From: Blastopirellula sp. J2-11
Lineage (GTDB): Bacteria > Planctomycetota > Planctomycetia > Pirellulales > Pirellulaceae
DNA length: 64,000 nt
Assembly: GCF_024584705.1 (NCBI RefSeq)
Contig: NZ_CP097384.1
Location: forward strand, 6,324,001 to 6,388,000
Reading direction: 5' to 3'
Shown here: one piece after another, positions 45,457-54,126 of the stretch
Layout of the letters: each line of letters opens with the position of its first letter
Numbering within the stretch: position 1 is the first letter of the stretch
The notes under the pieces: model-generated
What the model saw: the letters and a program-made list of their open reading frames with translations, nothing else
Databases searched by the model: none
What the model was told of the DNA's origin: nothing
Position numbers and translations under genes: made by a program

Positions 45457-46482
45457 TCATTCAGCCGGCTTCGTCGGGTCCGGCGTCTGGCCGTTTCCTT
45501 GGGCATGCAGACTTCCCGAGCGAAACGCGTGGGCCATCGATTTGGGAACTTCGGCTTCGGCCAGCACGAGCTTCGCTCGATTCAGCACGACCTTCGCTTT
45601 GTTCTCTTGTTCGGTGGCGACCGCTTCGGCGCGGCGTTGTTCGGCCTTGGCGCGAGCGACGCGGGTATCAGCTTCGGCCTGGTCGTTTTGCAAGCGGGCG
45701 CCGATGTTCTCGCCCACGTCGATATCAGCGATGTCGATCGAAACAATCGCATACGCGGTTTGGGCGTCCAGATTGCGATCGAGCACCGCCCGGGTGATCA
45801 GGTCAGGATTTTCCAACACCAGCGTATGCGTGGCGCTGGAGCCGATCGCCGAAATGATGCACTCGCCCACGCGGGCGATGACCGTTTCTTCGGTGGCGCC
45901 GCCGATCAACTGCTCAAGCGCGGTGCGGACGGTGACTTTCGCGCGGACACGCAGTTCGATACCGTTCTTGGCGATCGCGCTGAGCGTCGATTTGCCGCTG
46001 CGGCGCGGATCGGGGCAATCAATCACCTTGGGCGAGACGCTGGTGCGAACCGCTTCGACCACGTCGCGACCAGCCAGATCGATCGCCGCCGCGCGATCAA
46101 AGTCGAGCGCAATCTGCGCGCGCTGGGCGGCGATAATCGCATGCATGACCGCCATGACGTTGCCGCCGGCTAGATAGTGCGCTTCCAGTCGTTTGGTGCT
46201 GATGCCATCTTTGCGATCGATGCTCAGCCCCGATTGCGAGGCCATGATCTTCGCTTTGACGATCACGCGGCTGTTGACCTGGCGAAAGCTCATGCCGACC
46301 AACTCGAACAGCGAGACGCCGGCTTGCGACATGTAGGCCTGGAACCAGAGCGGCCCATACGCCAGCAAGACGATCAAGAAGACGAAGCCGAAAAGGGCGA
46401 ACATCCCCCCGAGCAAAACGTACAGCATAAATCCGCTGTCGCCATCTTGGGCTAACAGCATCCACGACGCGACGTTCGGCAT
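45457..46482 (-). CDS. floA: Flotillin-like protein FloA
   Basis: 341 residues from the ATG at 46482 (GAGGTTGAG site upstream). The N-terminus has one membrane hairpin ([23 protein letters not shown]). It is followed by the FloA/UPF0365 body with [32 protein letters not shown] and the SPHB-type domain, and a Glu/Ala-rich C-terminal coiled coil ([24 protein letters not shown]). FloA organises membrane microdomains. The protein ends with Pro/Thr residues, as usual for the family. The DUF4013 gene lies upstream in the same orientation. Confidence 0.93.
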   Translation of the reverse strand: MPNVASWMLLAQDGDSGFMLYVLLGGMFALFGFVFLIVLLAYGPLWFQAYMSQAGVSLFELVGMSFRQVNSRVIVKAKIMASQSGLSIDRKDGISTKRLEAHYLAGGNVMAVMHAIIAAQRAQIALDFDRAAAIDLAGRDVVEAVRTSVSPKVIDCPDPRRSGKSTLSAIAKNGIELRVRAKVTVRTALEQLIGGATEETVIARVGECIISAIGSSATHTLVLENPDLITRAVLDRNLDAQTAYAIVSIDIADIDVGENIGARLQNDQAEADTRVARAKAEQRRAEAVATEQENKAKVVLNRAKLVLAEAEVPKSMAHAFRSGSLHAQGNGQTPDPTKPAE

Positions 46483-46564
46483 AAATCTCAACCTCGGCGA
46501 ACCATTCTGACAGCGATCCTACAACGAGCATGATACCGCACGGCGACATGCTCAGCCAGCAGAT

Positions 46565-47338
46565 TTACGGGGCGATTGGGATCGTTTGCCCCCCGCGGTG
46601 GAGATAGACCTGATAAAGCTGCATGTTCAACATTGTCATGACGAACATCATCAAGATCATCGCCGGCAAAATGCCGACGCAGCAAGCGAGAGCCCCGACA
46701 ATTCCCACGACCATGCCGGCAATCGAGGTGAACAGAATCACAAGAATCTGGTCGAGCCACATTTTCTTGAAGAAATCGATCATGAAGCCAAAGTTAAACC
46801 CTTCCGAAAACTCCTTCGTCAAACCAACGCGAATCATCGCCGGCATGGTCACCAGATTGATGAGAATCTGTGCTCCAAATTGGACGACGAACGCGAGGAT
46901 GGCGAGCACGCCGCGCGCTGGACCATCGGCGGCTTGCGCGGCGAAATTCAGCGCGCCGACGACAATCATCAGGGGAATCGAAAACAGAAGTCCCAAACAA
47001 AACATCGCCAGCATGATCCACAATCCGCGCATCAGGTAGTCGCCAAAACGATCAAACGTGAAGCCATGGTAGGGACGTTCGCTGCGCCCCGTCAGGAGCA
47101 ATGCGATCGCTTCAAACATGTAACCCCACACGACCATCACGCCGAGAATGGGAATCAGCAGCACCAACGACGGCAGCAGCATATTCGTCACCCAATTCGG
47201 ATGCTCGAAGAACTGCGAAAACGGCCCAAAATAGTCGATCGACTCACGCGGCGGAGCTGGCATGCTCGGCGTATCGGGCGAATCTTGATAGGAATCCCCG
47301 CTGGGCGACTGAAATGGATTCGACGGATCGTTTGACAT
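46565..47338 (-). CDS. DUF4013 multi-pass membrane protein
   Basis: 257 residues. A Pro/Ser-rich cytoplasmic N-terminus (residues 1-45) is followed by five or six membrane segments, including VTNMLLPSLVLLIPILGVMVVWG and a last pair around VILFTSIAGMVVGIVGALACCVG. The overall pattern fits DUF4013 (planctomycete and archaeal membrane proteins of unknown function). It is 82 bases upstream of floA, same strand, so the two may be cotranscribed; a role in membrane domains is only a guess. Confidence 0.75.
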   Translation of the reverse strand: MSNDPSNPFQSPSGDSYQDSPDTPSMPAPPRESIDYFGPFSQFFEHPNWVTNMLLPSLVLLIPILGVMVVWGYMFEAIALLLTGRSERPYHGFTFDRFGDYLMRGLWIMLAMFCLGLLFSIPLMIVVGALNFAAQAADGPARGVLAILAFVVQFGAQILINLVTMPAMIRVGLTKEFSEGFNFGFMIDFFKKMWLDQILVILFTSIAGMVVGIVGALACCVGILPAMILMMFVMTMLNMQLYQVYLHRGGQTIPIAP

Positions 47339-47438
47339 CTAGTTTCCCCCAATCTAGTGATGCGATGATCGTGTACTTCGGCTGCTTGCGTATTTTCATG
47401 GGCGCTTTGTCTAGGCGACGCTAAGCGCTTCCTCTTCG

Positions 47439-47528
47439 TAGCCCGAAGCGCAAGCGAGGGAAATGCGGATGGCAACGCCAAGTTGGTTTGAAATGGCGAG
47501 CATATTCCCTTGCTTGCGCTGCGGGCTA
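47439..47528. repeat. Inverted repeat with TAGCCCGAAGCGCAAGCGAG arms
   Basis: Arms 47439-47462 and 47505-47528 are complementary apart from a few positions, with a loop of about 42 bases. The element sits between the DUF4013 start and the hydrolase at 47552. The outer word TAGCCCGA also occurs at the edge of the fold-back element at 43101. I recall similar sequences as frequent intergenic repeats in Rhodopirellula-type genomes. Confidence 0.75.
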
Positions 47529-47551
47529 GTGTGATGGTTTCTGGCTGTCGC

Positions 47552-48316
47552 TTACTCGGCCTGCTGCAACTGATGCGACAGCAGCCAGGTGAAGACTTCC
47601 GGATTGTCGTAGGTCGCTGTCCAGCTGTCGTGCCCGACGCCGGGGTAGATCGTTAGCTGGACGTCGCCGCCGGCCGCTTTGACGGCTGCGACCATTTCTT
47701 GGCTGCGCTTAAGCGGCACCGCTCCATCTTTATCGCCATGAAAAACCCAGAGCGGAGTCGACGTCAGCGCCGCGGCTTGCATCGGATCGCCGCCGCCGCA
47801 GATCGGCAACGCCGCGGCGAATTTGTGCGGGTGCTTCGCGACCAGCGACCAGGTTCCAAAGCCGCCCATGCTCAAACCGGTGCAATAGATCCGGGTCGGA
47901 TCGACGTTGTATTCTTTTTCGACCGTGTCCAGCAGTTGGGTCAGCGCCTCTAGTTTTTCACTGGCGTTCCACCAGACTCCAGGGCTGCACTGCGGCGAAA
48001 CGACAATGAACGGCAGTTCTTTTGCGGGAACCAATTTGGGCGGGCCATGCTTTTTGACCTGATCCAAATCGGTTCCGCGTTCGCCGGCGCCATGCAAAAA
48101 GAGAAGCAGCGGCTTCTTTTCGCCGTCGGCCTTGTAGTCGGTCGGAAGATAGAGCCAATAGCCCAATTTCTCCGGCTCATTTCCCTCGATCTTCACTTCC
48201 AGCTCTTGCGCGACTTGCTTGCCGGGCGTCGGGCTGTCGGCAATGGGCTGTTCGGCGGCCATCAGTGCGAAACTCCCAAGTAATATCAAACAGATCGAGG
48301 CGAACGATTTGAGCAC
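47552..48316 (-). CDS. Exported esterase (phospholipase/carboxylesterase-like)
   Basis: 254 residues from a GTG at 48316 (GGAGAA site upstream). A signal peptide covers residues 1-21. The alpha/beta hydrolase core has LLFLHGAGERGTD for the oxyanion hole, GLSMGGFG for the nucleophile (Ser149), DGAVPLKRSQEM for the Asp and GVGHDSW for the His, so the triad is complete. It is typical of the short planctomycete esterases related to polyhydroxybutyrate depolymerase-like and feruloyl esterase proteins. The substrate is unknown. Confidence 0.85.
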   Translation of the reverse strand: MLKSFASICLILLGSFALMAAEQPIADSPTPGKQVAQELEVKIEGNEPEKLGYWLYLPTDYKADGEKKPLLLFLHGAGERGTDLDQVKKHGPPKLVPAKELPFIVVSPQCSPGVWWNASEKLEALTQLLDTVEKEYNVDPTRIYCTGLSMGGFGTWSLVAKHPHKFAAALPICGGGDPMQAAALTSTPLWVFHGDKDGAVPLKRSQEMVAAVKAAGGDVQLTIYPGVGHDSWTATYDNPEVFTWLLSHQLQQAE

Positions 48317-48391
48317 GGCGATTCTCCGACATAAACGAGTGAAATCGCTTACAGCCTAATAGCGGCTAACGCCGATTGCAATCAGCGACCT

Positions 48392-49549
48392 TTAACGCAA
48401 CTGCTGCTTTAGCCAGTCTATCTCGGTCGCAATTCCCGCCGCGAGTTCCTCCTGACGCAATTCGGGCGGCAGCACCGTCCAGGCATAGGTCTCGACTTCA
48501 AAATGCTTGATCGGAGCGAGAAGTTCGCGCTGACGCAGCAAGTCAAGGATCTGCCCCTGGGTCGTGCGGAGCGGACCAAACGCATCCAGGTAGATCGGCA
48601 TGTGAAAATGGATGCGCCAGACGCCGCTGGGCTCTCCCGCGATCGAATTCAACAGGGCAGGGAGGTCGTCGTATAGCTTTCGCTCTCCGCTGGGGGACTG
48701 CACCATCGTTTGGTGCAGGTAGCGATCTTCGGCGAATTGCTCCAAGCGCTGAATCGCCGCTTGGCGGTCTTCGTCGGTCAGCGAATCAAATTCGACTTCG
48801 ATCGCCGACGAGATTTGCACTTTGCCAACGCTGATTCCCGCCGCTGCGTACTGGGACAGGACGGCCGATTGGTCTTCGCACATCACCGCCGCGTGACAAA
48901 CGTCATGACAGACGCGGATATAGCGCGCCAGCTGCGCGGCGTCACCGGCCGGGAACAAGCGATTCTGAAAAAAGTCGATCATGTCGGCGGTCGTATCGAT
49001 CGCGCAGCCCGGTTCCGGCTCGATGCAAACATAGATCAAACGACCGGTCGTTTGCTCAAGTTTGGCTAACTCGTTGGAAAGCGTAAGAAAATTGGCCACG
49101 GCGGCGGCATACGCTTCTTCGCTGAGCGGCGGATTGCCCCAGGCAATCGGCAACGTCGAGATGCTTCCCTCTTCGCCTGGCGGCAACAACTGATCCAGCA
49201 CGATCGCCAGATCGAGCGTGTACTGCAGACGGAGCGGATCCATCCAGGTCGGTTCGTAAACGGCGTGCTTGACGACGGCTTGATGGAAGTTGCCATACGG
49301 AAATCCGTTCAGCGTGTACGGCATCAACTTGTTGTCGTTGAGAAAACCGCGAAACCGGGCCAGTCGATCTTCGTCGCGCAACTCTTTCGCCGTCACCGCC
49401 GACAGCCACAGTCCTACCCCCATTGGTTCGCGCGGAGAAATCAATTCGCGCACGCGCACCGCATGCTTGACCAGGTTCGCTTCGGTCTCGGCAAGATTTG
49501 CGCCAGCATGAACATTGGTGCAATATCCGATCCAGTCAGGCAGCGACAT
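48392..49549 (-). CDS. eboE: EboE-like TIM-barrel protein
   Basis: 385 residues from the ATG at 49549, which gives the family opening MSLPDWIGYCTNVHAGANL; the frame is open upstream into the MFS gene. EboE proteins (xylose isomerase-like TIM barrel, metabolite traffic) belong to the ebo cluster associated with export of secondary metabolites. Seen: NGFPYGNFH, STLPIAW, IYVCIEPEPGC with Glu metal ligands, CHDVCHAAVM and WRIHFHMPI, the last typical of the family. In this window only an MFS gene precedes it (54 bases), not the other ebo genes. Function in detail unknown. Confidence 0.72.
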   Translation of the reverse strand: MSLPDWIGYCTNVHAGANLAETEANLVKHAVRVRELISPREPMGVGLWLSAVTAKELRDEDRLARFRGFLNDNKLMPYTLNGFPYGNFHQAVVKHAVYEPTWMDPLRLQYTLDLAIVLDQLLPPGEEGSISTLPIAWGNPPLSEEAYAAAVANFLTLSNELAKLEQTTGRLIYVCIEPEPGCAIDTTADMIDFFQNRLFPAGDAAQLARYIRVCHDVCHAAVMCEDQSAVLSQYAAAGISVGKVQISSAIEVEFDSLTDEDRQAAIQRLEQFAEDRYLHQTMVQSPSGERKLYDDLPALLNSIAGEPSGVWRIHFHMPIYLDAFGPLRTTQGQILDLLRQRELLAPIKHFEVETYAWTVLPPELRQEELAAGIATEIDWLKQQLR

Positions 49550-49602
49550 CCGGTTCTCCGAGGGGGCAAGAGCATCGTCAAACCGCTTGATCGTAACAGG
49601 GA

Positions 49603-50889
49603 TCAACGATTGCTGCGAGTCTCCGCCTCGATTGGCGGTTCTAGCAAAAACAGCAGCGGGATCGCCGCCGCCGAGCGTAAAATCCAAGCCGTGAGGAAAT
49701 AGGGAAAGTACGCTGCGACATCGCCGCGAATCGCTGCAGGGATCAAACTGTCGGCCAGCGCTCCATCGATCAAGACCGAAACGGCGTAAACCACGCCGGT
49801 CAGGCCAAAATAGACGCTGATGTTGGCCGGAGCCTGTTTGGGACCGGCGATCCGCAGCATCATCGCCGCCAGCGCCACGTTCGTGCCGACATAGGCGATC
49901 AGCGCCACATAGCTAGCAACATATCCCCATGCTCCTCCCAGATAAAGGAGCGGAGCCAGCGCCACGGTCAACTGGCACGCGATCATCAGACCGCGGCAGC
50001 CAACGCGATCAACAATTCGCCCGCACCAGGGCGCGAGAAGCGGTTGCCCGAGACGCATGAGCGCCTGACTCCCCAACACCAGCGCGAGCGATAACCCCAG
50101 CGCCTTGTGGATGTAGCTCCAGCCAAGAGCGCTGGAGACCCCGTTGGCCGCCGAAAAGCAAACGCCGTAAATTAACAATCGACGTAGCGGCCGACTACGT
50201 AGCAGCGCTTCCCCCGCCGGCAAAGGTTTCCGATCTCCCAAGCGGGCCGGCATATCGATCATCCCCAGCAATGGGATCAGCGCGGCGCCCAGCAGCAGCG
50301 CACCGCCGGTCGCCAAGATCAGCAACAGCGGCAACCGCGGCGCAGCGACAAATTGCTGGCGATACCAAACATCGAGTGCGCTGACCGCAACAAAGCCGAC
50401 CAGGCGGCCGATGTTGAGCCAAAACTCGCGGCGCCCTGCGAAGCGTCCGTAGAAGCGCCCTGGAATGAGGAGCGAAAACCAACTCCAGAGACAGATCGTG
50501 CCGAGATATTCGCACAAGTGATAGAGACACCAGCAGAGGACCAGCGCCGTCAGGCTGAGCGTTTTGCTGGGAAGCACTCCGGGATAAGCCGCCGTCGGCA
50601 ATAACAGCAGCAACACGACCGATGCAAAATAGAAAAGCAAGCAAGGAAGCCGATGGCCGCGAAAGCTGGCCAGAATGCGCGGTCCAAACCAACGCAACAC
50701 GCCGGCAAGTTGCGGCGCTGCGATGATCCAGGCGATCAGCGTACTGCTGGCGCCCAGCTCTTGCGCCAAATAGATGACCAGGGACGTGCTGATGACGCCG
50801 TTACCAAACGCCCAGACGCCGGCGTTGGCGCTCGCGGCCGAGATCGCATGGCGGCGGTCAGCGGAGGTGATCGAGTCGGCGGCGAGCAT
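49603..50889 (-). CDS. MFS transporter
   Basis: 428 residues with about 12 membrane segments in two halves of six (for example LPCLLFYFASVVLLLLLPTA and LPLLLILATGGALLLGAALI), and a cytoplasmic loop about residues 215-240. GRFYGRFAGRREFW after segment 4 resembles the MFS cytoplasmic signature. No substrate can be named. The gene precedes the eboE-like gene on the same strand and the pair probably forms a unit for metabolite export. Confidence 0.85.
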   Translation of the reverse strand: MLAADSITSADRRHAISAASANAGVWAFGNGVISTSLVIYLAQELGASSTLIAWIIAAPQLAGVLRWFGPRILASFRGHRLPCLLFYFASVVLLLLLPTAAYPGVLPSKTLSLTALVLCWCLYHLCEYLGTICLWSWFSLLIPGRFYGRFAGRREFWLNIGRLVGFVAVSALDVWYRQQFVAAPRLPLLLILATGGALLLGAALIPLLGMIDMPARLGDRKPLPAGEALLRSRPLRRLLIYGVCFSAANGVSSALGWSYIHKALGLSLALVLGSQALMRLGQPLLAPWCGRIVDRVGCRGLMIACQLTVALAPLLYLGGAWGYVASYVALIAYVGTNVALAAMMLRIAGPKQAPANISVYFGLTGVVYAVSVLIDGALADSLIPAAIRGDVAAYFPYFLTAWILRSAAAIPLLFLLEPPIEAETRSNR

Positions 50890-50917
50890 GCGGTCGTTTC
50901 ACCGGGCGCTATTCACA

Positions 50918-50984
50918 GCAGGGCAGGCCGTGCCTGCCGAATCAACGGATGGAGAATCAATTCGGCAGGCACGGCCTATCCTAC
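50918..50984. repeat. Second copy of the 2068-type inverted repeat
   Basis: Arms 50918-50942 and 50960-50984 share GGGCAGGCCGTGCC with the element at 2068-2140, plus an additional TGCCGAAT extension. The loop is 17 bases. It fills the space between two same-strand genes, so it is not only a convergent terminator. Confidence 0.8.
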
Positions 50985-50986
50985 TT

Positions 50987-51700
50987 CTACTTCGCCGATT
51001 CTCCGTCCATGCGATAGATCGCCAAATGCTTGCCGTCGCCCCCTTTGTATTCCTTCACCTCGAAGACGCCTTCGACGGTAATCGGACGAACGGTAAAGTC
51101 GACGCCGGCGCCTGTCATCTCGACTAATACGCAGTCGTAAAGCGCCGCGCCTGGGCCAAAACAGCATTCCATGTTGTCGCGCACCAGCACAAACTGCTTA
51201 ATGCCGCGCGATTCAAAACTAGGCAAGATATAGCCGCGAATCCGAATCTTCTGGTTTCCTAGTTCTTCGATCCGCTCGGGCAACATCGACCGCGTGAAGG
51301 GCTCTCCCTTTTCCATCTCAAAGGCGATGTCGTCAAACGTCAGGTCTTGCACGCCTGGCTTGCGCGGCAAGGTTTTGTCAGGAGCCAGCGCTTTGGTCGG
51401 TGCGGTCGAAGCGGTGGCCGTCGGCGTCGTTTTCTCGTCGTCTGGTTGGGCCGGCATTGCGTCGCTCGTCTCTTCCGGTTTCGTCGTCTCGACTTGCGGA
51501 ACGTCGCTCTTCGGTTCGACTGCCGGCGTTGTCGGTTCGATCGCTTCGGCTGGCGTTGTCTCGGGTGACAGAACGCCGTCGAGACCGGTCATATTGGACG
51601 AGTAGGGAGTCCCCTCAGGCGTCGCCGGAGCACAGGCGGCGTAGAACAAAAGAATCGCGAAGGCTGAAAATATCGCGACGGCTGAGCAGCGGATCCACAT
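50987..51700 (-). CDS. DUF3299 protein, exported, Thr/Pro-rich
   Basis: 237 residues. The N-terminal signal ends near FYAAC (Cys23), an imperfect lipobox, so a lipoprotein or a cleaved exported protein. Residues about 35-115 are low complexity (Thr, Pro, Glu, Ala). The C-terminal DUF3299 domain has IRIRGYILPSFESRGIKQFVLVRDNMECCFG with the characteristic Cys pair. It is the last of five same-strand genes with an ABC transporter, and DUF3299 proteins occur next to MacB-type ABC transporters in other bacteria. A metal or redox role for the CC motif is plausible but unproven. Confidence 0.8.
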   Translation of the reverse strand: MWIRCSAVAIFSAFAILLFYAACAPATPEGTPYSSNMTGLDGVLSPETTPAEAIEPTTPAVEPKSDVPQVETTKPEETSDAMPAQPDDEKTTPTATASTAPTKALAPDKTLPRKPGVQDLTFDDIAFEMEKGEPFTRSMLPERIEELGNQKIRIRGYILPSFESRGIKQFVLVRDNMECCFGPGAALYDCVLVEMTGAGVDFTVRPITVEGVFEVKEYKGGDGKHLAIYRMDGESAK

Positions 51701-51768
51701 AGGCGAGCTTGGGGGGGAAAGAGTCGCGGCAATCGTGAAGCGTTTACTTCACGTAGTCGGCGTCGATT

Positions 51769-52449
51769 TCACTTGACGTAATCGGCATCAATCTCATAGT
51801 AGACCCCGGTCAGGTCTTTCATCTGGTGCAAATGCTTGTTGATCGTCAGCGTACCCCCAATCTTACGCCGATTGTAAGACCAATTGACTCGCAGCGGATC
51901 ACGCAGACGAACTTCGATCATATCGGTCAGCTTGGGCTGGCCGCCGAAACAGCAAGTATCAAAGTCCGGCACCAACACAAAGCGGTTCAGACCTTCTTTT
52001 TGATCATGCGGATAGACGTAGCCGTTGATCAGCACGCGCTTGCCGTCAAACTTCCACGCTTTTTCAGGAACGACCGCGGTATTGCCCAGATCCGGCTGCA
52101 GCGAGCCAAAGGCCATAACTTCGTATCCCTCGGGGATGTTCACGTACTCTTCGTAGTAATAGCGGCTTGGGCTCAGCACCAGCGCCAGCGCGCTGAGCGC
52201 CGTTCCGGCGATCGCGACATTACGACCGGTCACCAGATCACGATTTCGGTCGACGGTTCGAATGGTGAACAAGCCGAAGCCAACGCCGACAACCGCCAAC
52301 GGCAATAACGAGACGGAAAAAATCGACAACAAGCTCAAAATGCCGACTATCAGCGCGCCAACCGCCAATCCGCTCAGCGATCGATAACGATCGTAATCGG
52401 GCTGTCCGTCAGGAGTTTGAGCTGAGGGTGAATCCAATGTCGCAGTCAT
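51769..52449 (-). CDS. DUF3299 membrane protein
   Basis: 226 residues. Two membrane segments about residues 28-60 (GALIVGILSLLSIFSVSLLPLAVVGVGFGLF) and one near 80-95. Then a DUF3299 domain (VLINGYVYPHDQKEGLNRFVLVPDFDTCCFG) with the same Cys-Cys-Phe-Gly motif as the neighbour gene, whose stop/start gap is 68 bases. It is a paralogue with a membrane anchor in place of a signal. Together they may be the two envelope partners of the ABC transporter upstream. Confidence 0.8.
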   Translation of the reverse strand: MTATLDSPSAQTPDGQPDYDRYRSLSGLAVGALIVGILSLLSIFSVSLLPLAVVGVGFGLFTIRTVDRNRDLVTGRNVAIAGTALSALALVLSPSRYYYEEYVNIPEGYEVMAFGSLQPDLGNTAVVPEKAWKFDGKRVLINGYVYPHDQKEGLNRFVLVPDFDTCCFGGQPKLTDMIEVRLRDPLRVNWSYNRRKIGGTLTINKHLHQMKDLTGVYYEIDADYVK

Positions 52450-52543
52450 GAGTCGTTCAGGATAAGTTCGAAAAGTCGTAGGCTTCGTGCGTCTAGTCAG
52501 GAATCGCCTTCGCTGGCGATTCGCTACTGATTTGATGATTGCG

Positions 52544-54097
52544 TTACGCGCTGGGCGCTTGATAAGGACTTCGCAAGATCAGCCACATCCCCAAGGCCAG
52601 TAGCAAACCGACAACCAGCGGCGTCGCCACCAGAACCAGTCGATTTGCCGACGGGGCTTCCGCCGCTTGCGGATTTTGAATCGCGTCGGCCAACAAACGA
52701 TCGCCGCGAGTCGCAAAACGTTCTGCAGACGTTGCCTCGGCGGCCGGCTCGGTCGTCGGCTCTTTCGCTTGGTCGGTCGCAATGACCGGTGGTTCGGTGA
52801 CGTCGACGGCCGCTGCTTTGTCTTCGTTCAGCGGAGCTTCCTCGATGTCGTCGGATTCCGTGTCCGCCGTCAGCTCCTGCGTGGTCTCGGCCGAGACCAG
52901 CTGCACGCCTACTTTTTGGTCCGCCATTGCGATCGCCTGCTCGGCGTCGCGCGACGGAGTGACTCCCGAGTTGCGGAACGGGAAGAAGGTTTGCGCCCGC
53001 TTCATCGCTTCGGGATCCACTTTTTCCAGTTCGGCCAGCGCTTCTTTGGCTTCCGGCTTCGGGCAGGCCATCAAGTAACGAATCACCGGCACACGCACCC
53101 AGCTCGAATCATCATTCGCTTCTTTGAACAGCTTCGACAGTCGATCGATCACCGACCAGTCTTCCCAGCGAGCGAGGTCGACAATCACCAAGTCGGCCAG
53201 CGACGGGCGATCGAGCATCAAATGCAACCCTTGCAGCAGACGTTCACGCGGAATGATGTCGGTCTCGGTTCCATGAAAGCGAATCGCCATGATCGCGGCG
53301 TAGGTGTCGGCGTATTCCGCTTCTTTGTCTTCCAGAAACAACTTCTCGATCAACGGCATGCCGTCGGCGCCGCCGAGAGTCAAATAGCAACCGATCAGCG
53401 CGTCGAGACCCGCCTTCTGTTTGCGATCATCGCTTTTCAGCATCGTTTCTAAAAAGGGCAAATCGGCTTTGCTGCCGCAGACGCCCAGCATGGTGAAGTA
53501 CAGCCGGCGATGATTCGCCTGCAGATCGTCTTTCTTCAGCCACTCGATCAGTTGATCGTGATTCATTTCGGGCTTCAGCGAGTGCAACCAATCGTAGGGC
53601 GCTTTGGCGAACTCGTCGTAGGCGTCGCGCGCCGCCATGTCGTCTTTCCCTTCCAGATACTTCTGGAAGTAGATCAGGCGGTGATAGTCGTCTTTCGGCT
53701 GCTTGATCGAGCCGAGGATATAGTCGACGGTCGAATCTTCGAGCAGCGTCGGCGTCGACCACATCAGATTGGTCGGGTCCGAGCCCATGATCAAAAACTT
53801 GCGTCCTTCACGTCCTTCGCCGTAATAGAGCGTTTCGACACTCTTGGCGTCGTTGAGATGCTCTTTCCCTTTGATCACCTGCGTGATGATGAAGTTCGCT
53901 TTGACGCCGCCGATGCTCGGATCGGGGGTCGTCGCCGGAACCTTTTCGAGCTTGGCGATCAGCGCCACGTCCATCGACTCGATTTCTTCCGAGAACGTTT
54001 GCGAGACGGCCGCACAAAACGGACAGGCCAGCGCCGTGGACAGCGGAGCCGTGGCCAACACTGTCAAAATTAAAAGCCAGGTCAGAACAGAGCGCAT
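52544..54097 (-). CDS. Exported CPFC-motif protein with HEAT-like middle
   Basis: 517 residues. A signal peptide (1-24) is followed directly by C25-P-F-C28, a thioredoxin-like or metal-binding dithiol. Residues about 35-140 are a beta domain (ALIAKLEKVPATT, FIITQVIKGKEHL). About 160-380 are helical repeats of HEAT type (PLIEKLFLEDKEAEYADTYAAIMAIRFHG). About 390-480 are a Thr/Glu/Ala-rich low-complexity stretch, and a membrane segment lies near the C-terminus (VLVATPLVVGLLLALGMWLIL). The protein would be anchored with its body outside the cytoplasm. It lies between the ABC permease and the DUF3299 genes, so probably part of the same system. No family recognised. Confidence 0.72.
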   Translation of the reverse strand: MRSVLTWLLILTVLATAPLSTALACPFCAAVSQTFSEEIESMDVALIAKLEKVPATTPDPSIGGVKANFIITQVIKGKEHLNDAKSVETLYYGEGREGRKFLIMGSDPTNLMWSTPTLLEDSTVDYILGSIKQPKDDYHRLIYFQKYLEGKDDMAARDAYDEFAKAPYDWLHSLKPEMNHDQLIEWLKKDDLQANHRRLYFTMLGVCGSKADLPFLETMLKSDDRKQKAGLDALIGCYLTLGGADGMPLIEKLFLEDKEAEYADTYAAIMAIRFHGTETDIIPRERLLQGLHLMLDRPSLADLVIVDLARWEDWSVIDRLSKLFKEANDDSSWVRVPVIRYLMACPKPEAKEALAELEKVDPEAMKRAQTFFPFRNSGVTPSRDAEQAIAMADQKVGVQLVSAETTQELTADTESDDIEEAPLNEDKAAAVDVTEPPVIATDQAKEPTTEPAAEATSAERFATRGDRLLADAIQNPQAAEAPSANRLVLVATPLVVGLLLALGMWLILRSPYQAPSA

Positions 54098-54126
54098 CGA
54101 CTTCTCGCAGGCAGGGAAGGGAAGGA

